This document shows positions 41,924 through 49,107 of a stretch of 53,764 nucleotides of DNA, piece after piece. Below the pieces are notes generated by a model. It was not told the DNA's origin, did no database searches, and worked only from the letters and a program-made list of their open reading frames with translations. This DNA is from Streptomyces longispororuber. Lineage in GTDB: Bacteria; Actinomycetota; Actinomycetes; Streptomycetales; Streptomycetaceae. Within the stretch, counting starts at the first letter, position 1. Each line of letters starts with the position of its first letter. Location: positions 1 through 53,764 of the forward strand of contig NZ_JAMOLN010000046.1 of the NCBI RefSeq assembly GCF_024448165.1, given 5' to 3'. The position numbers and the translations under genes are program-made.

Positions 41924-42403
41924 GTGCGCCGCGCAGTCTGTCCTGGGTCGTTCGACCCCATCACCAACGGCCACCTCGACATCATCGCCCGAGCCTCCAA
42001 GCTGTACGACGTCGTGCACGTCGCGGTGATGATCAATCAGTCCAAGCAGGGCCTGTTCGCGGTCGACGAGCGGATCGAGCTGATCCGTGAGGTCACGGCC
42101 GAGTTCGGCAACGTGGAGGTGGAGTCCTTCCACGGCCTCCTCGTCGACTTCTGCAAGCAGCGCGACATCCCGGCCATCGTGAAGGGCCTGCGCGCGGTCA
42201 GCGACTTCGACTACGAGCTGCAGATGGCCCAGATGAACAACGGCCTCTCCGGCGTGGAGACGCTCTTCGTCCCCACCAACCCCACGTACAGCTTCCTGTC
42301 CTCCTCGCTCGTCAAGGAGGTCGCCGCCTGGGGCGGAGACGTGTCGCACCTGGTCCCGCCGCTGGTGCACCGGGCCCTGACCGAACGCCTCCCCAAGAAG
42401 TGA
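41924..42403 (+). CDS. coaD: Phosphopantetheine adenylyltransferase
   Basis: 159 aa, the usual length. RRAVCPGSFDPITNGHLDII carries the nucleotidyltransferase (T/H)xGH-type motif (NGHLD), followed by KGLRAVSDFDYELQMAQMN and the C-terminal YSFLSSSLVKEVAAWGGDVSHLVPP. It makes dephospho-CoA in CoA synthesis. I prefer the GTG at 41924, which has GAGGGA 6 nt upstream; an ATG at 41894 overlapping the rsmD stop (ATGA) would add ten residues. Confidence 0.95.
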   Translation: MRRAVCPGSFDPITNGHLDIIARASKLYDVVHVAVMINQSKQGLFAVDERIELIREVTAEFGNVEVESFHGLLVDFCKQRDIPAIVKGLRAVSDFDYELQMAQMNNGLSGVETLFVPTNPTYSFLSSSLVKEVAAWGGDVSHLVPPLVHRALTERLPKK

Positions 42404-42494
42404 CACGCACGCGCCAGTTGGGCATACAGTCGTCCCGTCCGTCTCCAACACCCCTCACATCCCTGTGAGCAGACGAGAGAGTGGCGAGCACACG

Positions 42495-43568
42495 GTGGAC
42501 GTGCAGAAGAAGCTCGACGAGATCGTCGCCGCGGTAGGCAACGCCCGGTCCATGCCCATGTCGGCCTCGTGCGTGGTCAACCGCGCCGATCTGCTCGCGA
42601 TGCTCGACGAGGTGCGCCAGGCACTGCCCGGCTCCCTCGCCCAGGCCCAGGAGCTCATCGGCGGCCGCGAGCAGATGGTCGAGCAGGCCCGCGTCGAGGC
42701 CGAGCGGATCATCGAGACCGCGCACGCCGAGCGCGGCACCCTGATCGCCGACACCGAGATCGCCCGCCGCTCCCAGGACGAGGCCGACCGGATCCTGGCC
42801 GAGGCCCGCCAGGAGGCCGAGGAGGTCCGCGCCGAGGCCGACGACTACGTCGACTCGAAACTCGCCAACTTCGAGGTCGTCCTCAACAAGACCCTCGGCT
42901 CGGTCGGCCGCGGCCGCGAGAAGCTGCTCGGCACCGGCCCCGGCACGGACGAGCAGGGCTACGAGGACGAGGACGCCCCGGAGCGCAGCCACGACCCCGA
43001 GACGCTGCGGCGCGACGCCGACGCGTACGTGGACGTCAAGCTCGGCGCCTTCGAGGCGGTGCTCGCCAAGACCCTGGAGGCCGTCGGCAAGGGCCGCCAG
43101 AAGCTCCACGGCCGCATCGCCCAGGACGACCTCGGCGCCCTCACGCTGGACGGCGAGGGCGGCACCCAGGCGCACACCAGTGACGCCGACTACCTCGCGG
43201 GCCTGGCCGAGATCGGCAACCAGGACCGCCAGGAGCGCCAGGAGCCCGAGGCCCCGCAGATCCCGGCCCAGCAGCCGGCCCCGGCGTACCCGCAGCAGCA
43301 GGACCAGTACGGGTACCAGCAGCAGCCCTACGGCCAGCAGGACCCGTACGCCGCGTACCAGCAGGACCCCTACGCGTACCAGCAGCAGCAACAGCAGCAG
43401 GACCCGTACGCGGCCTATCAGCAGGATCCGTACGCGTACCAGCAGCAGGTGCAGGTGCAGCAGGAGGCGCAGAGCGGTGCGCTCGACGAGACCAGCCTCT
43501 TCGACACCAGCATGATCAACATGGATCAGGTGCGGGAGTACGAGCGGCAGTACGACCAGGGCCGCTGA
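42495..43568 (+). CDS. DivIVA-like / ATP-synthase-b-like coiled-coil protein with Tyr/Gln repeat tail
   Basis: 357 aa. Residues 1-200 form long heptad-rich coiled coil (QAQELIGGREQMVEQARVEAERIIETAHAERGTLIADTEIARRSQDEADRILAEARQEAEEVRAEADDYV), the look of DivIVA/Wag31-type cell-pole or stalk proteins. A duplicated block DAYVDVKLGAFEAVLAKTLEAVGKGRQKL / DDYVDSKLANFEVVLNKTLGSVGRGREKL follows. The C-terminal ~100 residues are Pro/Gln/Tyr-rich with a 20-residue direct repeat (DPYAAYQQDPYAYQQQ). Start is GTG at 42495. It is not DivIVA itself and the function is unknown; a polarity or division role is a reasonable guess. No signal peptide. Confidence 0.85.
   Translation: MDVQKKLDEIVAAVGNARSMPMSASCVVNRADLLAMLDEVRQALPGSLAQAQELIGGREQMVEQARVEAERIIETAHAERGTLIADTEIARRSQDEADRILAEARQEAEEVRAEADDYVDSKLANFEVVLNKTLGSVGRGREKLLGTGPGTDEQGYEDEDAPERSHDPETLRRDADAYVDVKLGAFEAVLAKTLEAVGKGRQKLHGRIAQDDLGALTLDGEGGTQAHTSDADYLAGLAEIGNQDRQERQEPEAPQIPAQQPAPAYPQQQDQYGYQQQPYGQQDPYAAYQQDPYAYQQQQQQQDPYAAYQQDPYAYQQQVQVQQEAQSGALDETSLFDTSMINMDQVREYERQYDQGR
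43341..43460 (+). repeat. 60-bp direct repeat encoding the Tyr/Gln-rich tail
   Basis: Two 60-bp units, 43341-43400 and 43401-43460, each starting GACCCGTACGC. They encode DPYAAYQQDPYAYQQQQQQQ and DPYAAYQQDPYAYQQQVQVQ. The period is a multiple of three, so expansion or contraction keeps the frame. Within each unit the motif DPYA(A)Y-QQ repeats again. Confidence 0.9.
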
Positions 43569-43597
43569 CCGAGTCGCACAGGGTGGCCGGGACCGGA

Positions 43598-43627
43598 TTG
43601 GGCCGAGAGCGAAAGGTCCAGTATCCT
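43598..43627 (+). promoter_or_regulatory. Candidate promoter of the DUF177-rpmF-rnc operon
   Basis: TTGGGC (43598-43603), 18-bp spacer, TATCCT (43622-43627). A small hairpin GCTGCCC / GGGCAGC (43661-43683) and an 11-codon frame (43690-43725) lie between it and the DUF177 gene. Confidence 0.5.
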
Positions 43628-43754
43628 GGCTCTTCGGTCGCGCGTACACGTGTGATCCGAGCTGCCCGGAAAATCGGGGCAGCGACCTCATGAGCTTCGA
43701 AGAACGAAAGCGGGACCAGCCCTGAACACCCACCTCGATCACCGCAACCCGTTC

Positions 43755-44366
43755 GTGTTCGATACGCACGAGCTGGGTCGGCGTCCTGGTGCCATGCAGC
43801 GGCTGTCCCGCACGATCGACGCTCCCAAGGACTTCGGTATCCAGGGAGTCATCGAGGTGCCGGAAGGCGCCCCGGTGGAGCTCGACCTCCGTCTGGAGTC
43901 GGTCATGGAAGGGGTGCTTGTCACAGGCACCGCCCGTGCATCGGCGAAGGGGGAGTGCGTAAGGTGTCTGGAGCCGCTCGACCAAGAGGTCGACGCGGAC
44001 TTCCAGGAGATGTTCTCGTACCCTGACGCCGACGACCGGGGCCGTGTGAAAGCGGAGCCGGCCGACGACGCCGAGGAAGACGAGGACAGGCTCTTTCTCG
44101 AGGACGGCATGTTCGACCTCGAGCCTGTGCTGCGTGATGCGGTGGTGCTCGCACTGCCGATGCAGCCGGTGTGCCAGGACGACTGCGAAGGGCTGTGCTC
44201 CGAGTGCGGAGTGCGGCTTTCGGACGAGCCGGGCCACCACCACGACGCCGTCGACATCCGTTGGGCGGCACTGCAGGGACTCGCTGGCACCATCCAGGAC
44301 GGCGAGAAGGACGAGATGAGCGGCGCCGAAGCACAAGCGGGCGTCGACGAGAAGCAGGAGAAGTAG
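43755..44366 (+). CDS. DUF177 (YceD-like) protein
   Basis: 203 aa from the GTG at 43755 (FDTHELGRRPGAMQRL). A CxxC-type pair in CVRC and CQDDCEGLCSECG lies in the body, as in YceD proteins that sit next to rpmF in most bacteria and are thought to act in ribosome or fatty-acid-related functions. No good ribosome site precedes this GTG. An upstream in-frame CTG at 43722 would add LNTHLDHRNPF, which looks like natural N-terminal sequence for this family; an 11-residue frame ending TGA overlaps that CTG. First gene of the operon; 2 bp from rpmF. Confidence 0.88.
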   Translation: MFDTHELGRRPGAMQRLSRTIDAPKDFGIQGVIEVPEGAPVELDLRLESVMEGVLVTGTARASAKGECVRCLEPLDQEVDADFQEMFSYPDADDRGRVKAEPADDAEEDEDRLFLEDGMFDLEPVLRDAVVLALPMQPVCQDDCEGLCSECGVRLSDEPGHHHDAVDIRWAALQGLAGTIQDGEKDEMSGAEAQAGVDEKQEK

Positions 44367-44368
44367 CC

Positions 44369-44542
44369 GTGGCTGTTCCGAAGCGGAAGATGTCGCGCAG
44401 CAACACGCGCCACCGCCGGTCGCAGTGGAAGGCTGCGGTCCCCACCCTGGTTTCGTGTGAGCGTTGCCAGGAGCCCAAGCTGCAGCACATCGCGTGCCCC
44501 GCTTGTGGCACCTACAACAAGCGCCAGGTCCTCGAGGTCTGA
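44369..44542 (+). CDS. rpmF: 50S ribosomal protein L32
   Basis: 57 aa: AVPKRKMSRSNTRHRRSQWK..., with the zinc-binding CERC and CPAC pairs. GTG start with GGAG upstream. The order DUF177-rpmF-rnc is conserved in actinobacteria and gives a ribosome/RNA-processing operon. Confidence 0.97.
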   Translation: MAVPKRKMSRSNTRHRRSQWKAAVPTLVSCERCQEPKLQHIACPACGTYNKRQVLEV

Positions 44543-44561
44543 GCGGCTGGTGAGAGGCTCT

Positions 44562-45356
44562 ATGTCTGACGCCAAGAAAAAGGCGGACACCACAGCCTCG
44601 TCCCACACGCTTCTGGAAGGGCGGCTCGGGTATCAACTCGAGTCCGCCCTTCTGGTGCGTGCGCTGACGCATCGCTCGTACGCGTACGAGAACGGTGGTC
44701 TGCCCACGAACGAGCGCCTTGAGTTCCTCGGGGACTCCGTGCTCGGCCTCGTGGTCACCGACACCCTGTATCGCACCCACCCCGACCTGCCTGAAGGCCA
44801 GCTGGCCAAGTTGCGGGCCGCGGTGGTCAATTCGCGTGCGCTTGCGGAGGTCAGCCGCGGGCTCGACCTGGGTTCCTTCATCCGGCTCGGCCGTGGTGAA
44901 GAGGGCACGGGCGGCCGGGACAAGGCGTCCATCCTCGCCGACACCCTCGAAGCGGTGATCGGCGCTGTGTATCTGGACCAGGGTCTGGAAGCGGCGGGCG
45001 AGCTCGTCCACCGTCTCTTCGACCCGTTGATCGAGAAGTCCTCGAATCTGGGTGCCGGCCTGGACTGGAAGACCAGTCTCCAGGAGCTCACGGCGACCGA
45101 GGGGCTCGGCGTTCCCGAGTACCTGGTCACCGAGACCGGCCCGGACCACGAGAAGACCTTCACTGCTGCCGCCCGCGTCGGAGGCGTCTCGTACGGCACC
45201 GGCACCGGCCGCAGCAAGAAGGAAGCGGAGCAGCAGGCCGCCGAGTCCGCGTGGCGTGCGATTCGCGCCGCCGCGGACGAGCGGGCCAAGGCTGCCGCGT
45301 CCGAAGGGGCCGCGGCCTCTGAAGGGGCGGCCGCCGACACCGCCTCCGGCGCGTAG
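44562..45356 (+). CDS. rnc: Ribonuclease III
   Basis: 264 aa. Signature NERLEFLGDSVLGLVV (catalytic Glu and Asp), DKASILADTLEAVIGAVYLDQGL (second acidic cluster), then a dsRNA-binding domain at about residues 165-235 (DWKTSLQELTATEGLGVPEY... GTGRSKKEAEQQAAESAW). It processes rRNA and double-stranded mRNA; in S. coelicolor the homologue is absB, a global antibiotic regulator. An Ala/Glu-rich C-terminal tail extends the usual length. Start ATG at 44562 with GAGAGG 5 nt before it; a GTG 12 nt upstream is possible. A strong hairpin ends the transcript. Confidence 0.96.
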   Translation: MSDAKKKADTTASSHTLLEGRLGYQLESALLVRALTHRSYAYENGGLPTNERLEFLGDSVLGLVVTDTLYRTHPDLPEGQLAKLRAAVVNSRALAEVSRGLDLGSFIRLGRGEEGTGGRDKASILADTLEAVIGAVYLDQGLEAAGELVHRLFDPLIEKSSNLGAGLDWKTSLQELTATEGLGVPEYLVTETGPDHEKTFTAAARVGGVSYGTGTGRSKKEAEQQAAESAWRAIRAAADERAKAAASEGAAASEGAAADTASGA

Positions 45357-45371
45357 GCGCTGCGCTTCCTC

Positions 45372-45416
45372 AGCCGCCCGTTCCCCTCGGTTCGCCAAGG
45401 GGAACGGGCGGCTTTT
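45372..45416 (+). terminator. Terminator after rnc
   Basis: Perfect 16-bp stem AGCCGCCCGTTCCCCT / AGGGGAACGGGCGGCT with a 10-nt loop, followed by TTTCG. It starts 16 bp after the rnc stop. Confidence 0.85.
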
Positions 45417-45495
45417 CGTGCGGTTCCCCGTGCCCCTTCGGGGCGCGGTAGGGTCGCTGCACCGCTGTCATCAGCCCCTTGTCCGGAGGAACCCC

Positions 45496-46365
45496 GTGCC
45501 CGAGCTGCCCGAAGTCGAGGTCGTACGGCGCGGGCTCGCGCGGTGGGTGGCCCACCGGACCGTCGCCGACGCCGAAGTGCTGCACCCGCGGGCCGTGCGT
45601 CGGCACATCGCGGGGGGCGAGGACTTCGCGTACCGCCTCAAGGGGCAGCGGATCGGCGAGCCGAGCCGTCGCGGCAAGTACCTGTGGCTGCCGCTCGAGA
45701 CGACGCACGTGTCCGTCCTCGCGCACCTGGGCATGAGCGGCCAGTTGCTGGTCCAGCCGCACGACGCCCCGGACGAGAAGCACCTGCGCATCCGCGTCCG
45801 GTTCGCGGACGACCTCGGCACGGAGCTCCGCTTCGTGGACCAGCGCACCTTCGGCGGGCTCTCGCTGCACGAGACCGCGGAGAACAGTGCGGACGGTCTG
45901 CCGGACGTCATCGCGCACATCGCGCGCGACCCGCTCGATCCGCTCTTCGACGACGCGGCCTTCCACACGGCCCTGCGCGGCAAGCGCACCACCATCAAGC
46001 GCGCCCTGCTCGACCAGTCCCTCATCAGCGGCGTCGGCAACATCTACGCCGACGAGGCACTGTGGCGCGCGAAGCTGCACTACGAGCGGCCCACCGCGAC
46101 CCTCACCCGCCCGCGCACGGCCGAACTTCTGGGCCACGTGCGCGACGTGATGAACGCGGCGCTCGCGGTTGGCGGGACAAGCTTCGACGCGCTCTACGTC
46201 AACGTGAACGGGGAGTCCGGGTACTTCGACCGGTCGCTCGACGCGTACGGGCGGGAGGGCGAGCCCTGCCGCCGGTGTGCCACACCGATGCGGCGGCGCC
46301 CCTGGATGAACCGGTCGAGCTACTACTGCCCGCGCTGTCAGCGCGTTCCGCGCGTCTCGTCGTAG
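45496..46365 (+). CDS. mutM: Formamidopyrimidine-DNA glycosylase
   Basis: 289 aa. N-terminal PELPEVEVVRRGL, where the Pro after the start Met is the catalytic nucleophile and the Glu next to it essential, SRRGKYLWL (conserved Lys), HLGMSGQLL, and the C-terminal zinc finger CRRCATPMRRRPWMNRSSYYCPRC. It removes oxidised purines such as 8-oxoG. GTG start with GGAGGA 8 nt upstream. Its end overlaps the convergent HxlR gene by 28 bp. Confidence 0.97.
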   Translation: MPELPEVEVVRRGLARWVAHRTVADAEVLHPRAVRRHIAGGEDFAYRLKGQRIGEPSRRGKYLWLPLETTHVSVLAHLGMSGQLLVQPHDAPDEKHLRIRVRFADDLGTELRFVDQRTFGGLSLHETAENSADGLPDVIAHIARDPLDPLFDDAAFHTALRGKRTTIKRALLDQSLISGVGNIYADEALWRAKLHYERPTATLTRPRTAELLGHVRDVMNAALAVGGTSFDALYVNVNGESGYFDRSLDAYGREGEPCRRCATPMRRRPWMNRSSYYCPRCQRVPRVSS

Positions 46366-46742
46366 CGTCCGCGCGCCACCAGCACGTCGTCCATCCGCCC
46401 CTCCACGAAGTGGATGAGGGCGAGGAGGCGCTCGGCCACGTCCCGGCCGAGCGGCGTCAGTTCGTAGTCCACGCGCGGCGGGTTCGTCGGCTGCGCCTCG
46501 CGGTGCACCAGCCCGTCACGCTCCAGTGCGTGCAGGGTCTGGGACAGCATCTTCTCGCTCACGCCGTCGACGCGGCGGCGCAGCTCGTTGAAGCGGAGCG
46601 AGCCCTCGTGCAGCGCCCCGAGCGTGAGCGCGCCCCAGCGTCCCGTGACGTGCTCCAGGGTGCCGCGGGACGGGCACGCCTTGGAGAACACGTCGTACGG
46701 AAGGCCGGCGGCGACGGCGCTGTCGGTCCCGGTCGTGGTCAT
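46338..46742 (-). CDS. HxlR-family transcriptional regulator
   Basis: 134 aa. HxlR winged helix: CPSRGTLEHVTGRWGALTLGALHEGSLRFNELRRRVDGVSEKMLSQTLHALERDGLVHREAQPTNPPRVDYELTPLGRDVAERLLALIHFVEG. The Cys near the N-terminus is often redox- or ligand-linked in the family. ATG start with no ribosome site; TATGCT (plus 46749-46754) ends 6 nt upstream, so it is probably leaderless. A CTAACC-AGG-GGTTAG palindrome lies just upstream. The target is unknown; the neighbouring CAP-domain gene lies on the same strand. Confidence 0.93.
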   Translation of the reverse strand: MTTTGTDSAVAAGLPYDVFSKACPSRGTLEHVTGRWGALTLGALHEGSLRFNELRRRVDGVSEKMLSQTLHALERDGLVHREAQPTNPPRVDYELTPLGRDVAERLLALIHFVEGRMDDVLVARGRYDETRGTR

Positions 46743-46784
46743 ATGCCGAGCATACTCCCGCGCAGCGCGAACCCCAGGAGGGCG

Positions 46785-46799
46785 CTAACCAGGGGTTAG
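46785..46799. promoter_or_regulatory. Inverted repeat upstream of the HxlR gene
   Basis: CTAACC / GGTTAG with 3-bp spacer, 43-57 bp upstream of the HxlR start and overlapping the expected -35 region. HxlR proteins often bind their own promoter, so autoregulation is likely. Confidence 0.5.
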
Positions 46800-46806
46800 T
46801 GCTCGA

Positions 46807-47889
46807 CTAGAAGCCGAAGTCCTGCGTCCACCACGGGCCGCCGGAGCCGAAGTGCACGCCGACGCCGAGGGTCTTGTAGTCGCAGTTGAGGATGTTCGCC
46901 TTGTGGCCGGGGCTGTTCATCCAGGCGTCCATGACGGACTGGGCGTTGGCCTGGCCGCGGGCGATGTTCTCGCCGCCGAGGTCGGTGATCCCGGCCTTCT
47001 TGGCGCGGTCCCACGGCGTCGCGCCGTCCGGGTCCGTGTGGTCGAAGAAGTTCCGGGCGGCCATGTCCTCGCTGAACGCCGTGGCCAGAGCGGCGAGACC
47101 GCTGTCCGCGGTGACCGGGGAGCAGCCGACCTTGGCGCGCTCCTGGTTGACGAGGGACAGCACCTGGGCCGCGGCCGCGCTCTCCGACGACGTCGCGGGC
47201 GCGGCGGAGGTGGGCGCCTTCGTCTTCTCGGGCGCCTTCGTGGACGGGCTCGCGCTCTTCGTCGTCGTCCCGCCCCCTGCGGCGGAGGTCTTGGACGGCG
47301 CCGGCTTCTTCGAGGGCTCCGCGGACGGCTTGGCCGACGCGGACTTCGACGGGGAGGCCGACGGCGTGGCGCGCTCGGTGTTCCGGCTGGCGGCCGACGG
47401 TGCACGGTCCTCGACCGATCCGTCCGTGCCGCCCTGCGCCTCGACGCTGGGCGAGTCGGCGGCCTGCACCTTGTTGCCGTGGTCGCCGCCGAGCTTGTAG
47501 TTGTCGGCGCCCGGGATCAGACCCGAGGCGACGGCCACCGCGCCCATGGCGACGGCGGCGGAGACGCCGAGCAGTCCGGTGCGCACGGGCACGCCGCCGC
47601 GCTTCTTGCGCCGGTGGGAGGAGCGCCCGTGCGGCTCGTCCCCCGACCCGCCGGCCGAGGAGATGGAGCCGTACACGGCGGTCACGGTCTCGTCGTGGGC
47701 CGGGTAGGCGGAGTAGGGGGAGTAAAGGGGGTGCGCGTCGGAGTGCCCACCGGTGTACGACCCTGCGTGATCGGCGTCGTATGCCTGGCCATATCCTTCG
47801 GCGTGCGTGCCCTCGGCGTAACTGTCCGGGGTCCCGGTGGCGCGGCCCGTGGCGGCGCGTCCGGCGGCGGAGCGTCGGTGGCGTCCCAT
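46807..47889 (-). CDS. CAP/SCP-domain extracellular protein
   Basis: 360 aa. A hydrophilic Gly/Tyr-rich N-terminus of about 95 residues and a basic patch (HRRKKRGG) precede one membrane segment (VRTGLLGVSAAVAMGAVAVASGLI), then a Ser/Pro/Lys-rich linker (about residues 145-235) and a C-terminal CAP domain (QVLSLVNQERAKVGCSPV... FSEDMAARNFFDHTDPDG... GENIARG... WMNSPGHKANILNCDYKTLGVGVHFG). It is probably membrane-anchored with the CAP domain outside. Bacterial CAP proteins have varied, mostly unclear roles. ATG start; next gene (HxlR) 64 bp downstream on the same strand. Confidence 0.92.
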   Translation of the reverse strand: MGRHRRSAAGRAATGRATGTPDSYAEGTHAEGYGQAYDADHAGSYTGGHSDAHPLYSPYSAYPAHDETVTAVYGSISSAGGSGDEPHGRSSHRRKKRGGVPVRTGLLGVSAAVAMGAVAVASGLIPGADNYKLGGDHGNKVQAADSPSVEAQGGTDGSVEDRAPSAASRNTERATPSASPSKSASAKPSAEPSKKPAPSKTSAAGGGTTTKSASPSTKAPEKTKAPTSAAPATSSESAAAAQVLSLVNQERAKVGCSPVTADSGLAALATAFSEDMAARNFFDHTDPDGATPWDRAKKAGITDLGGENIARGQANAQSVMDAWMNSPGHKANILNCDYKTLGVGVHFGSGGPWWTQDFGF

Positions 47890-48022
47890 GTCTGGCCTTC
47901 CTGATCCTCGCGGTCGTCAATGTGACTCACCCGTACGAGTGAGGCTCATCGGTCCGCGACGGTACCCCAAGACGCAAGGGGACGAAGTGCTCCGAGTGCA
48001 ATTGGCCGGTTAGCGTGCACCC

Positions 48023-48304
48023 ATGAACGAAGAAGTGCGGCTCGTCGCCTGGGTGCGAGGACGCGTCCAACGTGTGGGTTTTCGGTGGTTCACCCGTGCA
48101 CGTGCTCTGGAGATCGGTGGCCTGAGTGGCTTTGCTCTCAATTTGGAGGACGGCCGTGTGCAAGTGGTCGCCGAGGGGCCTCGCGACGGATGCCAGCAAC
48201 TGCTCGACTGGCTCCACGGCGACGACACACCCGGCCGCGTCGACGGTGTGACTGAGATCTGGGACACGCCCCGCGGCGGCTACGACGGATTTGCCATTCG
48301 CTGA
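48023..48304 (+). CDS. acyP: Acylphosphatase
   Basis: 93 aa, the usual length. VRLVAWVRGRVQRVGFRWFTRARALEIGGLSGFALNLEDGRVQVVAEGP contains the catalytic Arg (in VGFRW) and Asn (in ALNLEDG). It hydrolyses acyl phosphates. ATG start, short upstream region. It stands alone between the CAP gene (divergent) and the next plus-strand gene. Confidence 0.96.
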   Translation: MNEEVRLVAWVRGRVQRVGFRWFTRARALEIGGLSGFALNLEDGRVQVVAEGPRDGCQQLLDWLHGDDTPGRVDGVTEIWDTPRGGYDGFAIR

Positions 48305-48685
48305 CACGTCGGCCCAGGCGGCGGCGCACGCACCCCGGAAAGAGATGCCGCAGGCAACTGCTCCGGGCAGAAACGCCCTGGTGGTTGCCAAGAAGGGGGA
48401 CTCGTGGCAGGCTCCCGAAGGACGGATGATCTCCACGCCCCCAGGGCCCCGAGCGTCAGGCCGCGCCGGATGTTTCACGGCGCCGAGCCCCCGGGTTGCC
48501 CGCCAATACGGGGCGTGATCGTGTTGACCGTCAAACTTTTTGGTGAGACTCTGGAATCCCCGCGCACCTTAGCTGTTTGGCATGTAAGAACGGCAGCAAG
48601 ACAAGAAGTGCCAAGCACCGCGGGTGCGATTCCCTCACGACCCACACCGCTTCGGTCGGTCACTCAGTGTGGAGGACCATCCATC
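48305..48685 (+). promoter_or_regulatory. Intergenic region with candidate promoter of the 67-aa gene
   Basis: 381 bp without a convincing gene. TTGACC (48524-48529), 17-bp spacer and GACTCT (48547-48552) form a possible promoter; the sequence between it and the gene is unusually AT-rich for this genome (CAAACTTTTTGG, TTAGCTGTTTGGCATG). The long leader (about 130 nt) may fold. Nothing else is clear. Confidence 0.45.
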
Positions 48686-48889
48686 ATGGCAAAGGCGCTT
48701 CTCGGTTACGTCGGCGGCAGCGACCCGCGACTCCTCGCCGAGATGCGACGGCTCCAGCAGCGCGTCCAGGATCTTGAATCCGAGCTCGGCCGGATCCAGG
48801 CCGAGAACGACGCGCTCGCGGCTGCCGCTTCTCACGATTCGCTCCTGGAGAGCATCGACGTACCCCAGGCGGAGCCTGCGCTCACCTGA
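48686..48889 (+). CDS. Small coiled-coil protein, conserved-looking, unknown function
   Basis: 67 aa: begins AKALLGYVGGSDPRLLAEM, continues RRLQQRVQDLESELGRIQAENDALAAAASHDSLLESIDVPQAEPALT. One leucine-zipper-like coiled coil from about 20 to 50. ATG start with GGAGGA 8 nt before it. It lies between acyP and smc and is followed by a textbook terminator. It could be a small regulatory partner; I recognise no family. Confidence 0.82.
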   Translation: MAKALLGYVGGSDPRLLAEMRRLQQRVQDLESELGRIQAENDALAAAASHDSLLESIDVPQAEPALT

Positions 48890-48947
48890 CCACATCCAAA
48901 GACGTACGTGGTCGGGCTGCCGTGACAGCCGCTTGACAGAGATATGC

Positions 48948-48981
48948 AAGGGACGCTTCGGCGTCCCTTCTTTCTTTTCTT
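48948..48981 (+). terminator. Rho-independent terminator after the 67-aa gene
   Basis: AAGGGACGC-TTCG-GCGTCCCTT stem with UUCG loop followed by a T-rich tract CTTTCTTTTCTT. It separates the small gene from smc. Confidence 0.92.
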
Positions 48982-49107
48982 GCCTGCTCCGGACCCGACC
49001 CCCCGCGCACCGAAGCGCTTTCTTAACGTCTGATGTGCCCTGCACCTTCATCGGTGAAACCGCGGGTTCATGGAGTGAGACAGGGGCGCCCGGTAGAGTC
49101 CGACGGC

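Noticed and set aside
48470..48482. parS-like half-site TGTTTCACGG
   Set aside because: Only one arm of the ParB palindrome is present; the other arm is missing, so it is not a parS site.
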